Source of the DNA: Hordeum vulgare subsp. vulgare
Lineage: Eukaryota; Streptophyta; Magnoliopsida; Poales; Poaceae
Direction of reading: 5' to 3'
Assembly (NCBI RefSeq): GCF_904849725.1
Contig: NC_058523.1
Coordinates: forward strand, 168,994,689-169,058,688
DNA length: 64,000 nucleotides
Positions within the stretch are counted from its first letter, which is position 1. The number at the start of each line of letters is the position of its first letter. The position numbers were made by a program, and so were the translations under genes. A model generated the notes under the pieces. It was not told where the DNA came from and searched no databases. It worked only from the letters and a program-made list of their open reading frames with translations. Positions 32,654 to 44,408 of this stretch are shown here, piece after piece.

Positions 32654-33403
32654 ATGGATCCTCATCCACTTGCTAATCTCTTTAAGAGATCCAATTATGT
32701 TGATCCAATTGCTAGTGATTTGAGTGCACTTGACTATCTTTATGGAGTTTTGCTTGAGATGTGTGAATTTGAATATTGTGAGGAAGAAATTTATGAAGTG
32801 ATTCACGAGGGCTCCTTGGATGAAAAGCATGATTGCAATGGTTTCACTATAACTTCTATTAGTGACAATCATGCTAAAAATATGCAAAACCCTAAGCTTG
32901 GGGATGCTAGTTTTGCTATGTCCACTACTTGTTGCAATGATCATGAGTGGGGCAATGATTTTTCTTATGATCTTGAAAATTTGTTTAAGCTTCATGATGA
33001 ATATGATATTTGCAATAATATTGAAAGTGGGTTTGGAGAAGTCATGACTTTAGATGATGATAATCCCACTATTTTTGAAGAGCGTCAACTTTGCATGCAT
33101 GTGGATGATGAAAAGAATATCCTTTGTGATAGCTATATTGTTGAATTTGATTATGATCCCACATGTAATTTCTATCAGAGAGGAAAATATTGTGGTAGAA
33201 ACTTTCATGTTACCAAATTACCTGTCGTTATGTTGAGATTGCCATTGTCTCTTTCTTCTTCCTTGCATATAGTAACTATTGGTTGTCTTGACAATTTGCT
33301 TTCCTATAAAATGCCTATGCAGAGGAAGTATGTTAGACTTAGATGTGATTTCCACATGCTTCATGATGCTCTCGTTGTGCTTCAATTCTTGTTTTTTGTG
33401 TGA
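32654..33403 (+). CDS. Accessory ORF of element D, intact 249 codons, function unknown
   Basis: ATG 32654 lies about 230 bases after the primer site behind a C/T-rich leader, and the frame is open to TGA 33403. The protein is acidic (many Asp/Glu, such as EFEYCEEEIYEVIHE and MTLDDDNPTIFEE) up to about residue 165. It then becomes hydrophobic (VVMLRLPLSLSSSLHIVTIGCL) and ends with the MPMQRKYVRLR block and a short hydrophobic tail. No gag, zinc-knuckle, protease, polymerase or integrase motif is visible. The C-terminal third is homologous to the broken minus-strand ORF of B (8225-8878). The conserved hairpin motif starts about 20 bases after the stop. It is the longest undamaged ORF in the non-autonomous elements here. 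I recognise the type from Triticeae repeats but know no function. Confidence 0.6.
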   Translation: MDPHPLANLFKRSNYVDPIASDLSALDYLYGVLLEMCEFEYCEEEIYEVIHEGSLDEKHDCNGFTITSISDNHAKNMQNPKLGDASFAMSTTCCNDHEWGNDFSYDLENLFKLHDEYDICNNIESGFGEVMTLDDDNPTIFEERQLCMHVDDEKNILCDSYIVEFDYDPTCNFYQRGKYCGRNFHVTKLPVVMLRLPLSLSSSLHIVTIGCLDNLLSYKMPMQRKYVRLRCDFHMLHDALVVLQFLFFV

Positions 33404-33424
33404 GCATCATTGAATTATCAATGC

Positions 33425-33470
33425 CTAGCTAAGGGCGTCAAACAAGAGCGCTTGTTGGGAGGCAACCCAA
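33425..33470 (+). other. Conserved post-ORF motif with hairpin, copy in element D
   Basis: CTAGCTAAGGGCGTCAAAC, then AGCGCTT, then the TTGGG/CCCAA stem with loop AGGCAA. Nearly identical to C 12421-12465. Confidence 0.55.
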
Positions 33471-34120
33471 TGAATTTATCGTTTTATTTCTATTTTGTTG
33501 CGTCCACACTTTCATAATTCTGTTGTGATTGTGTTTTTTGTGTTTCTTTTTGTGTTTGAGCCAAGCAAAACCTTTATGACTAGTCTTGGTAATGGTTCTT
33601 TGATCCTGCTGGAAAAAGACAGAAACTTTTCGCTCACGAGATGATTTTTCATTTTATTCACAAAGAGATTTTGAGTTGATTCTTTTTTCTGCTGATTGAT
33701 ATTCTTTTTCCCCAGACCGTCATAATGTTTCAGATTTGTTGAGGTACCAGAAGTATACAAAGTATATAGATTGCTACAGACTGGTCTGTTTTTGACAGAT
33801 TCTGTTTTTGTTGAGTTGGTTGCTTGTTTTGATGAAACTATGGTTAGTATCGGGGGGTACTAGCCATGGAAAAGTGAGAATACAGTAGCCCATCATCAAT
33901 ATAGATGGAATTCAAGTTTGCTACAGTACCAAAAGAAGCGGTAGTTTGTTTTCCTGTACTAATGTTATCACAAGTTTCTGTTTAAGTTTTGTGTTGTGAA
34001 GTTTTCAAGTTTTGGGTGACGTTCTCATGGACAAAGAGATCAGGAGTGGAAAGAGCTCAAGCTTGGAGATGACCAAGGCACCCCAAGCCAAATTCAAGGA
34101 CACCAAAAAAGCCTAAGCTT

Positions 34121-34145
34121 GGGGATGCCCCGGGAAGGCATCCCC
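34121..34145 (+). other. GGGGATGCC hairpin, copy in element D
   Basis: GGGGATGCC, loop CCGGGAA, GGCATCCCC: identical stem and loop to C 13106-13130. Confidence 0.6.
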
Positions 34146-34320
34146 TCTTTCGTCTTCAATCCATCGGTAACATTACTTGGAGCTATATTTTTATTCACCA
34201 CATGATATGTGTTTTGCTTGGAGCGACTTGTATCTTAGGAGTCTTTTTTTTGTCACAATCTACACACCTTTTTGAGAGAGAGAGACATGCACTCATCGTG
34301 ATTTTGCGCGAATGCTCATA

Positions 34321-34430
34321 GTGCTTCACTTATATCTTTTGAGCTAGATACTTTTGCTCTTGTGCTTCACTTATATCTTTTGAGCTAGATACTTTTGCTC
34401 TTGTGCTTCACTTATATCTTTAGAGCACGA
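34321..34430 (+). repeat. 41-bp tandem repeat with GTGCTTCACTTATATCTTT
   Basis: Two full copies and a third partial one at 34321, 34362 and 34403. The core word recurs, more widely spaced and reversed, in element B (6970-7180). Confidence 0.75.
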
Positions 34431-36064
34431 CAGTGCGTGATTTGGTAGTTGGCTTATGCTATGAAAGAAGTCCCATGTGCTAGGTACCCAAAGAGGATGC
34501 AAAAAAAACCTCTATCTTCATGTGCTTTGAGTAGAAAGAGAAGTTTCGATTCCTCTCAATTAGTTTTGAGACACGGATTCGGTAATATTGAGAGTTATGT
34601 TAGTAGGGTGTTGTGAATCTAGAAATACTTGTGTTGAAGTTAGTGATTCCCATAGCATGCACGTATGGTGAACCGCTATGTTAGGAAGTCGGAGCATAAT
34701 TGATCTATTGATTGTCATCCTTTGTGTTGAGGTCGGGATCGCGCGATGGTTTACACCTACCAACCCTTCCCCTCGGAGTATGCGTTTAGCACTTTGTTTC
34801 GATTACTAATAAAAACTTTTGCAACAAGTATGTGAGTTATTTATGACTAATGTTGAGTCCATGGTATAGATGCACTTTCACCTTCCACCATTGCTAGCCT
34901 CTCTAGCGCCGCGCAATTATCGCCGGTGCACAAACCCACCAAATTCCTTCCTCAAAACAGCCACCATACCTACCTACTATGTCATTTTCATAGCCATTCC
35001 GAGATATATTGCCATGAAACTACCACCGTTCCGTCTAATGACTTGTGCCGTCACTTTCATATTGCCATTGCATGATCATACTAGATCGTTGCACATCCCG
35101 GTACACTACCAGAGGCATTTCCTATGGAGTCATCATCATTGTAATCTTTGAGCTGTGAGTAAATAAAAGTGTGATGATCATCATTATTAGAGCATTGTCC
35201 CATGTGTGGAAAAAAAGAGAGGCCAAAGAGCCCACAAAAAAAAGGAGAGAGAAAAGAAAAAAAGAGGCCTAAGAGCCCAAATAAAAAAATGAGAGAAAAG
35301 AGAGAAGGGACAATGCTACTATCTTTTTCCACACTTGTGCTTCATGTTAGCACCGTGTTCTTCATGATTGAGAGGTTCTTGCTTTGTCACTACCATATGA
35401 TAGTGGGAATCTTCGTTTTATAACTTGGCTTGTATATTCCAATGATGGGCTTCCTCAAAAATTGCCCTAGGTCTTCGTGACCATGCATGTTGGATGCACA
35501 CCCACTAGTTTTCCCTTGAGATTTCAGATACTTATAGCTCTAGTGCATTCCTTGTATGGCAATCCCTACTCATTCACATTGATATCTATTAATGGGCATC
35601 TCCATAGCCTATTGATACGCCGAGTCAATGTGACCATCTCCTCCTTTTTGTCTCACAACCACCACCACACTCTATTCCACCTATAGTGCTATATCCATGG
35701 CTCGCGCTCATGTATTGCGTGATAGTTATAAAAAGTTTGAGAAAGTAAGAGTGTGAAAACAATTACTTGGCCAATTCCGGGGTTGTGCATGATTTACATT
35801 AGTTGTGTGAGGATGATGGTGCATAGCCAGACTATCTGATTTTGTAGGGATAACTTTCTTTGGCCTTGTTATTTTGGAAGTTCATGATTACTTTGCTAGT
35901 TTGCTTGAAGTATTAGTGTTTTCATGTCGATAGTAAACTATTGTTTCGAATCATACGGATCTGAATATTCATGCCACGTGAAAGAAGTTGCAAAGGACAA
36001 CTATGCTAGGTAGCATTCCACATCAAAAATTCATTCTTTATCACTCCCCAACTCGAGGACGAGC

Positions 36065-36086
36065 AGGAGTTAAGCTTGGGGATGCT
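36065..36086 (+). other. Polypurine tract region of element D
   Basis: 'aggagttaagcttggggatgct' directly before the 3' LTR. Confidence 0.7.
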
Positions 36087-37693
36087 TGATACGTCCCAAC
36101 GTATCTATAATTTTTTATAGTTTCATGCTATTATCTTGTCAAACTTGGGATGTTTTGCATGCCTTTTATTTATTTTCTGGGACTAACTTATTAACTCAGT
36201 GCCAAGTGCCAGTTCCTATTTTTTCCATGTTTTTGACCCCCTTTCAGAGGAGATTTTGAGACGGAGTCCAAACGGAAGAAAATCCCCGAAAAGATTTTTT
36301 CTGGAACAGAAGAAGATCGGAGAGCTTGGGGGCCAAGCCAGAAGAGCCCCAGGGGCCCCACAAGCCCCCACCCCGCGGCTAGGGGGGCCAAGCCAGAAGA
36401 GCCCCAGGGGCTCCACAAGCCCCCAGCCCGCGGCTAGGGGGGCGCCATGTAGGCTTGTGGGCCCCCTGGAGGTCCCCTGACCTAGATCTTGCGCCTATAA
36501 ATTCCCAAATATTCCCAAAAAAATCACGGGAGCATCGTAATCACTTTTCCGCCGCCGCAATCTTCTGTCTCCGCAAGATCCCATCTAGGGCACGTCCTCG
36601 TGCCCTGCCAGAGGGGGGATTCGGACACGGAAGGCTTCTCCATGAACACCATGACCTCTGCGATGATGCGTGAGTAGTTCACCATAGACCTACGGGTCCA
36701 TAGCTAGTAACTAGATGGCTTCTTCTCTCTCTTGGATCTTCAATTCAAAGTTCTCGATGATCTTCATGGAGATCTATCCTATGTAATCTTCTTTTGCGGT
36801 GTGTTTGTCGAGATCCGATGAATTGTGGATTTATGATCAGATTATCTATGAATCTTTTTTGAGTTCCTTCCGATCTCTCTTATGCATGGTTTCATATCCT
36901 TGTAATTCTCTTCGAATTGTGGGTTTTGTTTGGCCAACTAGATCTATGATTCTTGCCATGGGAGAAGTGCTTGGTTTTGGGTTCATACCATGCGGTGACC
37001 TCACCCAATGACAGAAGTTGTAGCGAGGCACGTATCGTGTTGTTGCCATCAAGGGTAAAAAGATGGGGTTTTCATCATTGGTTTGAGATTATCCCTCTAC
37101 ATCATGTCATCTTGATTAAAGCGTTACTCTGTTCGTCATGAACTCAATACACTAGATGCATGCTGGATAGCGGTCGATGTGTGGAGTAATAGTAGTAGAT
37201 GCACAAAGTATCGGTCTACTTGTCTCGGACGTGATGCCTATATGCTAGATCATTGCCTTAGATATCGTCATGACTTTGCGCGGTTCTATCAATTGCTCGA
37301 CAGTAATTTTTCCACCCACCGTGATATTTGCTATTTTGAGAGAAGCCTCTAGTGAACACTATGGCCCCCAGGGTCTACTCCACACCATATTTTCAGACTT
37401 ACACTTTTTACTTCGTTGCACTTTCCGCCTTCAGATCTCACTTTTGCAAACAATATTGAAGGGATTGACAACCCCTTTGAAGCGTTGGGTGCAAGTTGTT
37501 TGTTTTTGCGCAGGTACTTTGGACTTGACGAGGCCCTCCTTTTGGTTCGATACCTTCGTTCTCAAACTGTGGGAAATACTTACTACTCCTGTGCTACATC
37601 ACCCTTTCCTCTTCAAGGGAAAAACCGACGCAAACCAGAGAAGTAACAAGAAGAATTCCTACGCGCCAGGGAAGGACTTTTGTTGCCGCAGCA
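36087..37693 (+). repeat. 3' LTR of element D
   Basis: 1607 bp, about 53 bp longer than the 5' LTR because of a local tandem duplication at about 36331-36442. TATAAAT at 36496-36502. Confidence 0.85.
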
Positions 37694-37991
37694 CCCCCCA
37701 GGTCGCAACCCTCTGGCTTGTGGGCCCCTCGGGCACCGCCTTCTATTGATTCCACTTCCCAAAATTTGCAAATATTCCAACAAGATCTCCGTAAGTTTTT
37801 ATCGAGCTTGGACTTTGTTTGATATGGATATTCCGCGAAACAAAAGACATGCAACAAACAGGAACTGGCACTCGGTACTGGATCAATATGTTAGTCCCAA
37901 AAATAATATAATAAGTTGCCAAAAGTATATGAAAGTTATAGAATATTGGCATGAAATAATCAAAAATTATAGATACGACGGAGACGTATCA
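37694..37991 (-). repeat. Right LTR of element B, part 3
   Basis: Matches 4925-5200 and ends GACGGAGACGTATCA, the outer boundary of element B. Confidence 0.8.
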
Positions 37992-38760
37992 GCCCGCGCC
38001 TCGAAAACTACATCGGTGGCGAAGCCAAGTGCGCTGGCAATGCCGACTCACAGCTCCAAACGGGGTGGGAGCAAGCCTGAGGCGCTTCCGGAGAAGACCG
38101 CTAAGCAGGCCAAGATCACAAGCTCCATGCCTCGCAAGGACATTCTGCCATGCAGCAAGGTCGATGTACCCGTGGCATCAGTGTAAGTATTCTCGCCAAG
38201 TAATTATTCCTAGTTGATGCAATGTCTTCCAAGTGATAATTGAATTTCTATTGTTTCTGTTGCAGGGCTAACACCTCGACTTCTTTGCTAGAACCCAATA
38301 CCTCTGCAAAGGTAGAGTCAACGTTGATGTTGCTTCATCCAAAGGTAACCCTTGAGCCTTTCTGCTAATTCATTAAATATTTGGGCTTTGGCTATACGAG
38401 TGGTCTTTTGCATTTCTTGAGAACATGTGGAGAGCCGCAAAACGTGATTGAACTCGATGCTGGCATCCCCTCTATAGTTGGAGAAGTGTTGAAGGAGGCT
38501 CCGACTCTGAGCCGAGTGAGTATCAAAGCCAAGACTCCCATGGTGTAGGAGGCCGTCTCGGCTAGGGCGTCACTTGGATTGTATTCGCTGACCACTTCAT
38601 TGTCTCTCCCCAAGGATCGCAACATCTTCCAACTTCACCATACCCCGGAGGACTAGGAGGGGCGCGCAAGGAAGCATTGGCTCCGTTGGACGTGATGGTT
38701 GGGCGATTGAAGGAGGCGTACGACGCGAGCGAAGCCGTGGCAAAGAATATACGGGTGAGT
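37992..38760 (+). pseudogene. Tat-element antisense accessory gene, exons 2 (end) to 4
   Basis: Resumes after element B: RASKTTSVAKPSALAMP and a Lys-rich stretch end at a 'gtgtaagt' donor near 38184. A small exon (about 38266-38345) follows a 'ttgcag' acceptor. The next exon runs to about 38755, with stops near 38546 and 38653, and ends GRLKEAYDASEAVAKNIR before a 'gtgagt' donor. The acidic-then-basic composition and helical C-terminal part match the rest of the gene at 2490-3695 and 59267-60338. Family function unknown. Confidence 0.6.
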
Positions 38761-39292
38761 CCTTCACGTGTGCATTTGTTTCTGAATCTGTTCCCGAGTA
38801 GGAATCCCGAGTGGGCACGCTCGGAGGCACACCCACTGGGTATTTGCTTTCAGTGGGAGCGCGGTGGTGCACCTACTAGGTGTAGTCCCTGAGGCTACCA
38901 TCGACTATGGCAGTCGGCTGTAATCTTGTTTTCTTTTCATGTTCGGTGGAGTCTAGTAGGGTGCGGAGCCCTTTTCTTTCTTCCATCTTTCCAATGGGGG
39001 CGCGCTGAGCGCACCCACTCGGTGTAGCCCCCAAGCCTAACATCGACTGGGGCAGTCAGCAGTAGACTCAGTTTCCTTGTTTTGACTGATAGAGGCTGGT
39101 CGGGTGCAGATCCCTTATCCTCTATCATTCCAGTTGGGGAGCACTGAGCGCACCCACTAGGTGTAGTCCTCGAGGCTACCGTTGACTGAAGTAGTCGGCG
39201 GTAGTCGTAGAGTTGCAATATTTGGTCAAGCCTTACTTGTATTTGTTGATGGCTGATGACGAGAGAATGTATATACTTCTCGCCCCCTCGTT
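38761..39292 (+). repeat. Intron of the accessory gene with ~115-bp repeats
   Basis: Three to four copies of a unit containing 'gcgcacccactcggtgtag', then 'gaggctaccatcgactg' and 'cagtcggc', starting near 38812, 38866, 39000 and 39130. Element E is inserted at 39293. Confidence 0.6.
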
Positions 39293-40930
39293 TGTTACCC
39301 CAAGTGCAAGGTTGAGATGTAGTCAGTAGCAAGTTTCCCTTACACATAGACTGTAAGTTTTATCAAACCAGGAGGACTCCGAGGTTCAACAAGTAGGTGT
39401 CCGCTGCTCTGGCGCTTACAGAGGACGTGGACCTGCACACACAACAAATAACTTTGCTCCCAACGAGTATAGAGAGGTTGTCAATCTCTCCAGCCTTGTA
39501 GTTTGCAAAGGATCAAAACACAAGCAGGGATAGTAATGGTGATTGCAACGGGAAGTAAATAAGCAGGAAATGATGGAGGTGTAAATAGTGGTGGAAATAT
39601 GGACCGGAGTCTCATGATGTTCACTACTGATGTCTCTCTCCCAAAAGACAATAAACAGCTATGCGAGGTAAAGAAATTACAGATAGGCAACTGACAGAAT
39701 TATAAACGCACCGCAATGCTAATCATGCTCCTTGATTGTTTGAGGCTCAAAAGTAATGGGCAGTACGCCAAGACAAGTAGACCGTTTATTCATCAACATC
39801 TACTTACTAATCATCCACCTTGAGATATCTATCCAGAACATCTCGCTGGTATTAAGTTGCGAGTCCCACCCAAAGTGTAAACTCAAAGCAACGGACAACT
39901 ACATTAACGAACTATGTGTAAGGTAAACAATACTTGCAATCGCGGTCGCAAGCACCGTTGTTTTCTACCTGGTGGCAACAAGACATCCCCTAGTCTCATG
40001 TTTCTGTCACTCAAGCTAGACATCAGGGGGCATGAACCCACAATCATGCATAATGCTCCCTCTTGGAGTTACAATTTAGTACTCGGCCAAAGCAAAAAAA
40101 GGTAACGGAGAACATGCATGAATCTCTAAGAACATAATATAAAAGGAGAACCAAATATATAACTCAAAACATTATGAACATAATCTCATAATCTATAGGA
40201 TCCCATCAAACTCAACATAGCAATAAAAATATGATTACATATATGCCTTGGTCATGTATGGCAGCTCATAAGGACTAACCATGGAAGCACAAGATTGGAG
40301 AGAAGACATCACATAGCTACTGTTCATGGACTCATGGTCCAAGGAGGACTAGTCATGGCATGTCCGGGAAGCGTCCATGGTGGTGGAGAAGCTCCCGGAG
40401 ATCAATCCTCCCTCCGGCAGGGTACCGAGAAGAGGTCTCCTGACGCTCCCGATCTCGAAAGCGCTGCGGCGGCGGAACGGTGGAGGAATTCACGATTCTG
40501 GATACGGTACAAGGGTTTTCCATCGGAAGGGTAAATATAGGCCAAATGAGGGCATCAGAGGAGGTGGGCCCCACCCAGGCGACCTGGTGGCGCAGCGAGG
40601 GGCCAGACCATGCAAGGAAGGCCGCGTGGGCAGGCCCTGGCCCCCCTCTGGTCCATCTTTGGTGATCTTGGAGTTCCCGTCACGCTGATTTTTATATATT
40701 TTTCTCGGGATTTTGGGGACTCTAGAAAATTAGGTAAAAATCCCTGCAAAAAAGACATCAGCGGACAGAAACTAGCACTGGGTGCACTGAGTTAGTAGGT
40801 TAGTCCAAATATGTGTAAAATGATATAAAAGTGTTGCAAAACATATAACAATGTCACCCAAAACATATAACAATGTCACCCAAAAGATCATGGAACAAGC
40901 AGAAATTGTAGAAATTTTAGGGACGTATCA
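39293..40930 (-). repeat. Left (3') LTR of element E
   Basis: 1638 bp from TGTTACCCC to GGGACGTATCA. The minus strand has GGCCTATATTTACCC near 40531-40545 as a probable TATA box. Confidence 0.8.
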
Positions 40931-42989
40931 ACATCCCCAAGCTTAATTCCTGCTCGTCCTCGAGTAGGTAAATGATAAGAGAAATAATTTCTATGGTGAC
41001 ATGCTATCACACATATAAGAACTACAAAGTAAATCAAGCAATATATGCAATTAAAGTCAAGACAATAACAAGCAAGAGTCTATATCTAGTATTGAAAATA
41101 GCAAAGTAAGAACATAAAGGTACAAGAGCTCTCGCTGTCCGTGAGTTGAATGTCTCCAAATGTTGTTTGCATGCAAGAAGTGGGAGATGGGTTGAGAGTA
41201 TAAAAATAGTTTTGTAATTGATAAATCGATCTACTAAAGTTTCACACTTGGTCTCCTTCGGAGTCTTATTTTGACTCATCCCCAGACCACTAGTCAGGTA
41301 CAAGTCAAAATGATTCTCTCCCTTTCGACTTTGAGCACTCATGCAATGGATGAGCGTAAGCAAGATATATTGGCACTTGTGATGGCAAATAGAAAAATGA
41401 TGTGGAAGGAAGACAAAAAAAGGTGTGAAAGGCTCACATCAATGAGGACAATCATAGGTGAGAGAAACCCAACTGATAGATACGATGTGAGGAGTAGGGA
41501 TTTCCATCCAACAGATGCACATGTGAGCTAAAGTAAGCTCTCCAATGGAACTAGTGGGGGTGCATCCAACTTGCTTACTCATGAAGACCTAGAGCTCATT
41601 TGAGGAGGCTCATCATTGGAATATACAAGCCAAGTTCTATAGTCTAAAGGTCCCCACATAGTTATGCATGAATGATAATCTCTATGGAGCACAAATAACA
41701 ATGGAGTACGAGTGTGGATCTTTCAAAAGGAATAGTAGTGTTGCCCCCTTCTCTCTTTTTTTCCTCTTTGGATCTTTCTATTTATCTCTCATTTGTCCTC
41801 TTTGAGATCTTTTCATTTTGTCCTCTTTGGGATCTTTTCATCAGTTAAGGGCAACAATTTTTTTTACAAGAATAGAAAGAAAAATCTTCACACTTTATAA
41901 GAAGTACTCAACATAAAGAACAATGAAAACTATCATGATGTATGCAAATGTATGCTTCTGCCAGTGTAGCAGGATAAGCAATGATACTAGCGTGTCATGT
42001 AGAAATAATAATAAGAGCAAAGCCCAACAAACATGCGGCTCCTCGACCAAGCAAAAGCATGTATGACATGAAGATCAAGTCATGAGATGGTGGATGTTGC
42101 ATGGCAATGTATCTCGGAAAGGCTATGGAAATGCCTTAATAGGTAGGTATGGTGGCTGTATTGAGGAAAGATATAATGAGGCTTATGTTTGACTAAGCAT
42201 ATCATGTCAAGGGGTTGGATGCACCAGCGAAGTTTGCACCAACTCTCAAGATGAGAAAGGGCAATGCACGGTACCGAAGAGGCTGGCAAAATATGGATGG
42301 TGGAAGTGCCAATAATCGAATACTCACATTAGTCCGAACAACTCATGCACTTATTATCAGTAACTCTCCGTCTAGTCAGGAAATTCACAAAGATACAAGC
42401 ACCCCGAGGAAGAGTGTTTGGGGTTTTGGTTATCCTTGCACATCCTCGACCCATGGTAACGTGAGGGTACTCTATATATTCCAATCTCTCCAGAGGTTAG
42501 CAATCCATTTAATAGCTAGAGTTCTCAACTAATTTTTAGTTTCTGAAAAACACACGGATTTCCCTAAATACGACACGTGTCACTAATAGGCTCAAGCTCT
42601 CGGCACCAATAGTCCAAACATTACTCAAAGCAATACCTCAAAACTATTGCAAGTTACTATTATACTTAAATAGCAACCTCAGTTACCTACTCATGCAAGA
42701 CACACAACTCTGGGCAACAAGCCAACTCTCTAAACAAGATAGTTCAAGAGAGTTTCAAAATCAACCTTAAATAAATAAGTATCTCTCAAAAGATAAGCAT
42801 GAAAACTAAGAGCTAAGCATGTCAGCAGCTATGGAAAGATATAGAACACACAAAAAGGATAAACATGAAAACTCATGTTGTGTTTTATCTTGGAGTGAAG
42901 CGTGCTTCTCTCCTAGACAAAGAAGGATAGCATGCAACTTGTTATGAATAGCAAGCAAAACTAAAACAAACTAAAAAGTAAACAGCGAG
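40931..42989 (-). other. Non-coding internal domain of element E
   Basis: It begins with the reversed polypurine tract ('acatccccaagcttaattcc') and shares the 'gcatccaacttgcttactcatgaagac' block (near 41563) with element B. No supported ORF over about 2 kb. Confidence 0.6.
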
Positions 42990-44408
42990 TGATAAGCCAC
43001 AAGTATAGGGGATCGCAACAATTTTCGAGGGTAGAGTATTCAACCCAAATTTGTAGATTCGACACAAGGGGAATCCAAAGAATATTCTCAAGTATTAGCA
43101 GTTGAGTTGTAAATTCAACCACACCTGAAAGACTTAGTATCTGCAGAAAAGTATCAGTAGCAATGTAGTCTGATAGCAACAGTAGCAACAGTAACCAGTA
43201 GCAACAAAGTGACAGCAGTAGCAGCAGAGTAACAGTAGAAGCAGTGACAGCAGTAGCGGCAAAGTAACGTAGCAAGGACGAGTAGGAAAAGACTCGTAGG
43301 CATTGGATCGGTGATGGATGATTATGTCGGATGTTATTCATCATGCAACATTTATAACACGGAGAGATATGTAACTAGCTCCAGTTCGTCAATGTAATGT
43401 AGGCATGTATTCCATATGTAGTCATACATGCTTAGGGAAAAGAACTTGCATGACATATATTGTCCATCCCTCCCGTGGCAGCGGAGTCCTAATGGAAACT
43501 ACGGGATATTAAGGTTCTCCTTTTAATAGAGAACCGGACCAACGCATTAACACTTGGTGAATACATGAACTTCTCATACTATGGTCATCTCCGGGAGTGG
43601 TTCCTGCTATTGTCACTCCGGGGTTGCCGGTCATAACACATACTAGGTGACTACAACTTGCAAGATAGGATCAAGAACACACATATATTGGCGACAACAT
43701 AATAGGTTTAGATCTGAAATCATGGCACTCGGGCCCTAGTGACAAGCATTAAGCATGGCAAAGTAGTAGAAACATCAATCTCAGAACATAGTGGATACTA
43801 GGGATCAATCCCCGTCAAAACTAACTAGATTACATGATAGATCTCATCCAACCCATCAGCGTCCAGCAAGCCTACGATGAGATTACTCACGAACGGTGAA
43901 GAGCATCATGGAATTGGCGATGAAGGAAACTTGGTGATGACGATGGCGACGATCTCCCCTCTCCGGAGCCCAGAATGGACTCCAGATCTACCCTCCAAAG
44001 GAAGAACAGGAGGTTGCGGCGCCTCCGAATCGTAAAACGCGATGAACTCTTCTCCTTGATTTTTTTCCGGACAAAAGGAACTAAATAGAGATGGAATTGG
44101 AGGTGGTGGAGCAACATGGGCCCACAAGCCTGCCAGGCGCGACCAGGGGGCCGCGCCTGGTGGGCTTGTGGGCTCCACGCTCCGCTTCTTTGGTTGATTC
44201 TTGCGCCAGTATTTTTTATATATTCCACAAAAAATCCTCGTAAATTTCCAGGTCATTCCGAGAACTTTTATTTCTGCGCAAAAACAACACCATGGCAATT
44301 CTACTGAAAACAGCGTTAGTCCGGGTTAGTTCCATTCAAAACATGAAAATTAGAGTCCAAAACAAGGGCAAAAGAGTTTGGAAAAGTATATACGATGGAG
44401 ACGTATCA
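42990..44408 (-). repeat. Left (3') LTR of element F
   Basis: 1419 bp, TGATAAGCC...GACGTATCA. It includes a low-complexity block of CAGTAGCAG-like words (43160-43265). The minus strand has TATATAAA at about 44216-44223. Confidence 0.85.

Larger units (their letters stand above)
33471..36064 (+). other. Non-coding 3' internal domain of element D
   Basis: About 2.6 kb without a supported ORF, collinear with C 12466-14960. It includes the perfect hairpin 34121-34145, a run of 41-bp repeats (34321-34430) and the 'aaagaggccaaagagccca' block near 35220. Confidence 0.6.
30841..37693 (+). mobile_element. Element D: non-autonomous gypsy-type LTR retrotransposon
   Basis: Bounded by TGATACCTC and GCAGCA, flanked by acccc (30836-30840) and ccccc (37694-37698), a target duplication with one change. 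Two LTRs of about 1.55 and 1.61 kb enclose a 3.7 kb internal domain with a tRNA-Asp primer site, one accessory ORF, conserved hairpin blocks and a polypurine tract. No gag, protease, reverse transcriptase or integrase. It shares LTR core and 3' domain with C but has a different ORF. Confidence 0.85.
3696..37991 (-). mobile_element. Element B: non-autonomous LTR retrotransposon (Athila-like), split by C and D
   Basis: The ends are TGATAACCC at 3696 and GACGTATCA at 37991, that is TG...CA in element orientation. Flanking five-base copies gctcg (3691-3695) and gcccg (37992-37996) differ at one base and read as an aged target-site duplication. It carries a left LTR at 3696-5200, a polypurine tract, a long non-coding 3' domain, a decayed accessory ORF and a tRNA-Asp primer site. 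The right LTR starts at 9673 and is broken twice by younger elements. No protease, reverse transcriptase or integrase remains, so movement would have needed a partner. It lies in an exon of the accessory gene of element A. Confidence 0.8.

Noticed and set aside
43160..43265. CAGTAGCAG-rich block considered as a trinucleotide-repeat gene
   Set aside because: It is LTR sequence present in both copies of the F LTR (also 57330-57425) and lies in non-coding U5/R text.
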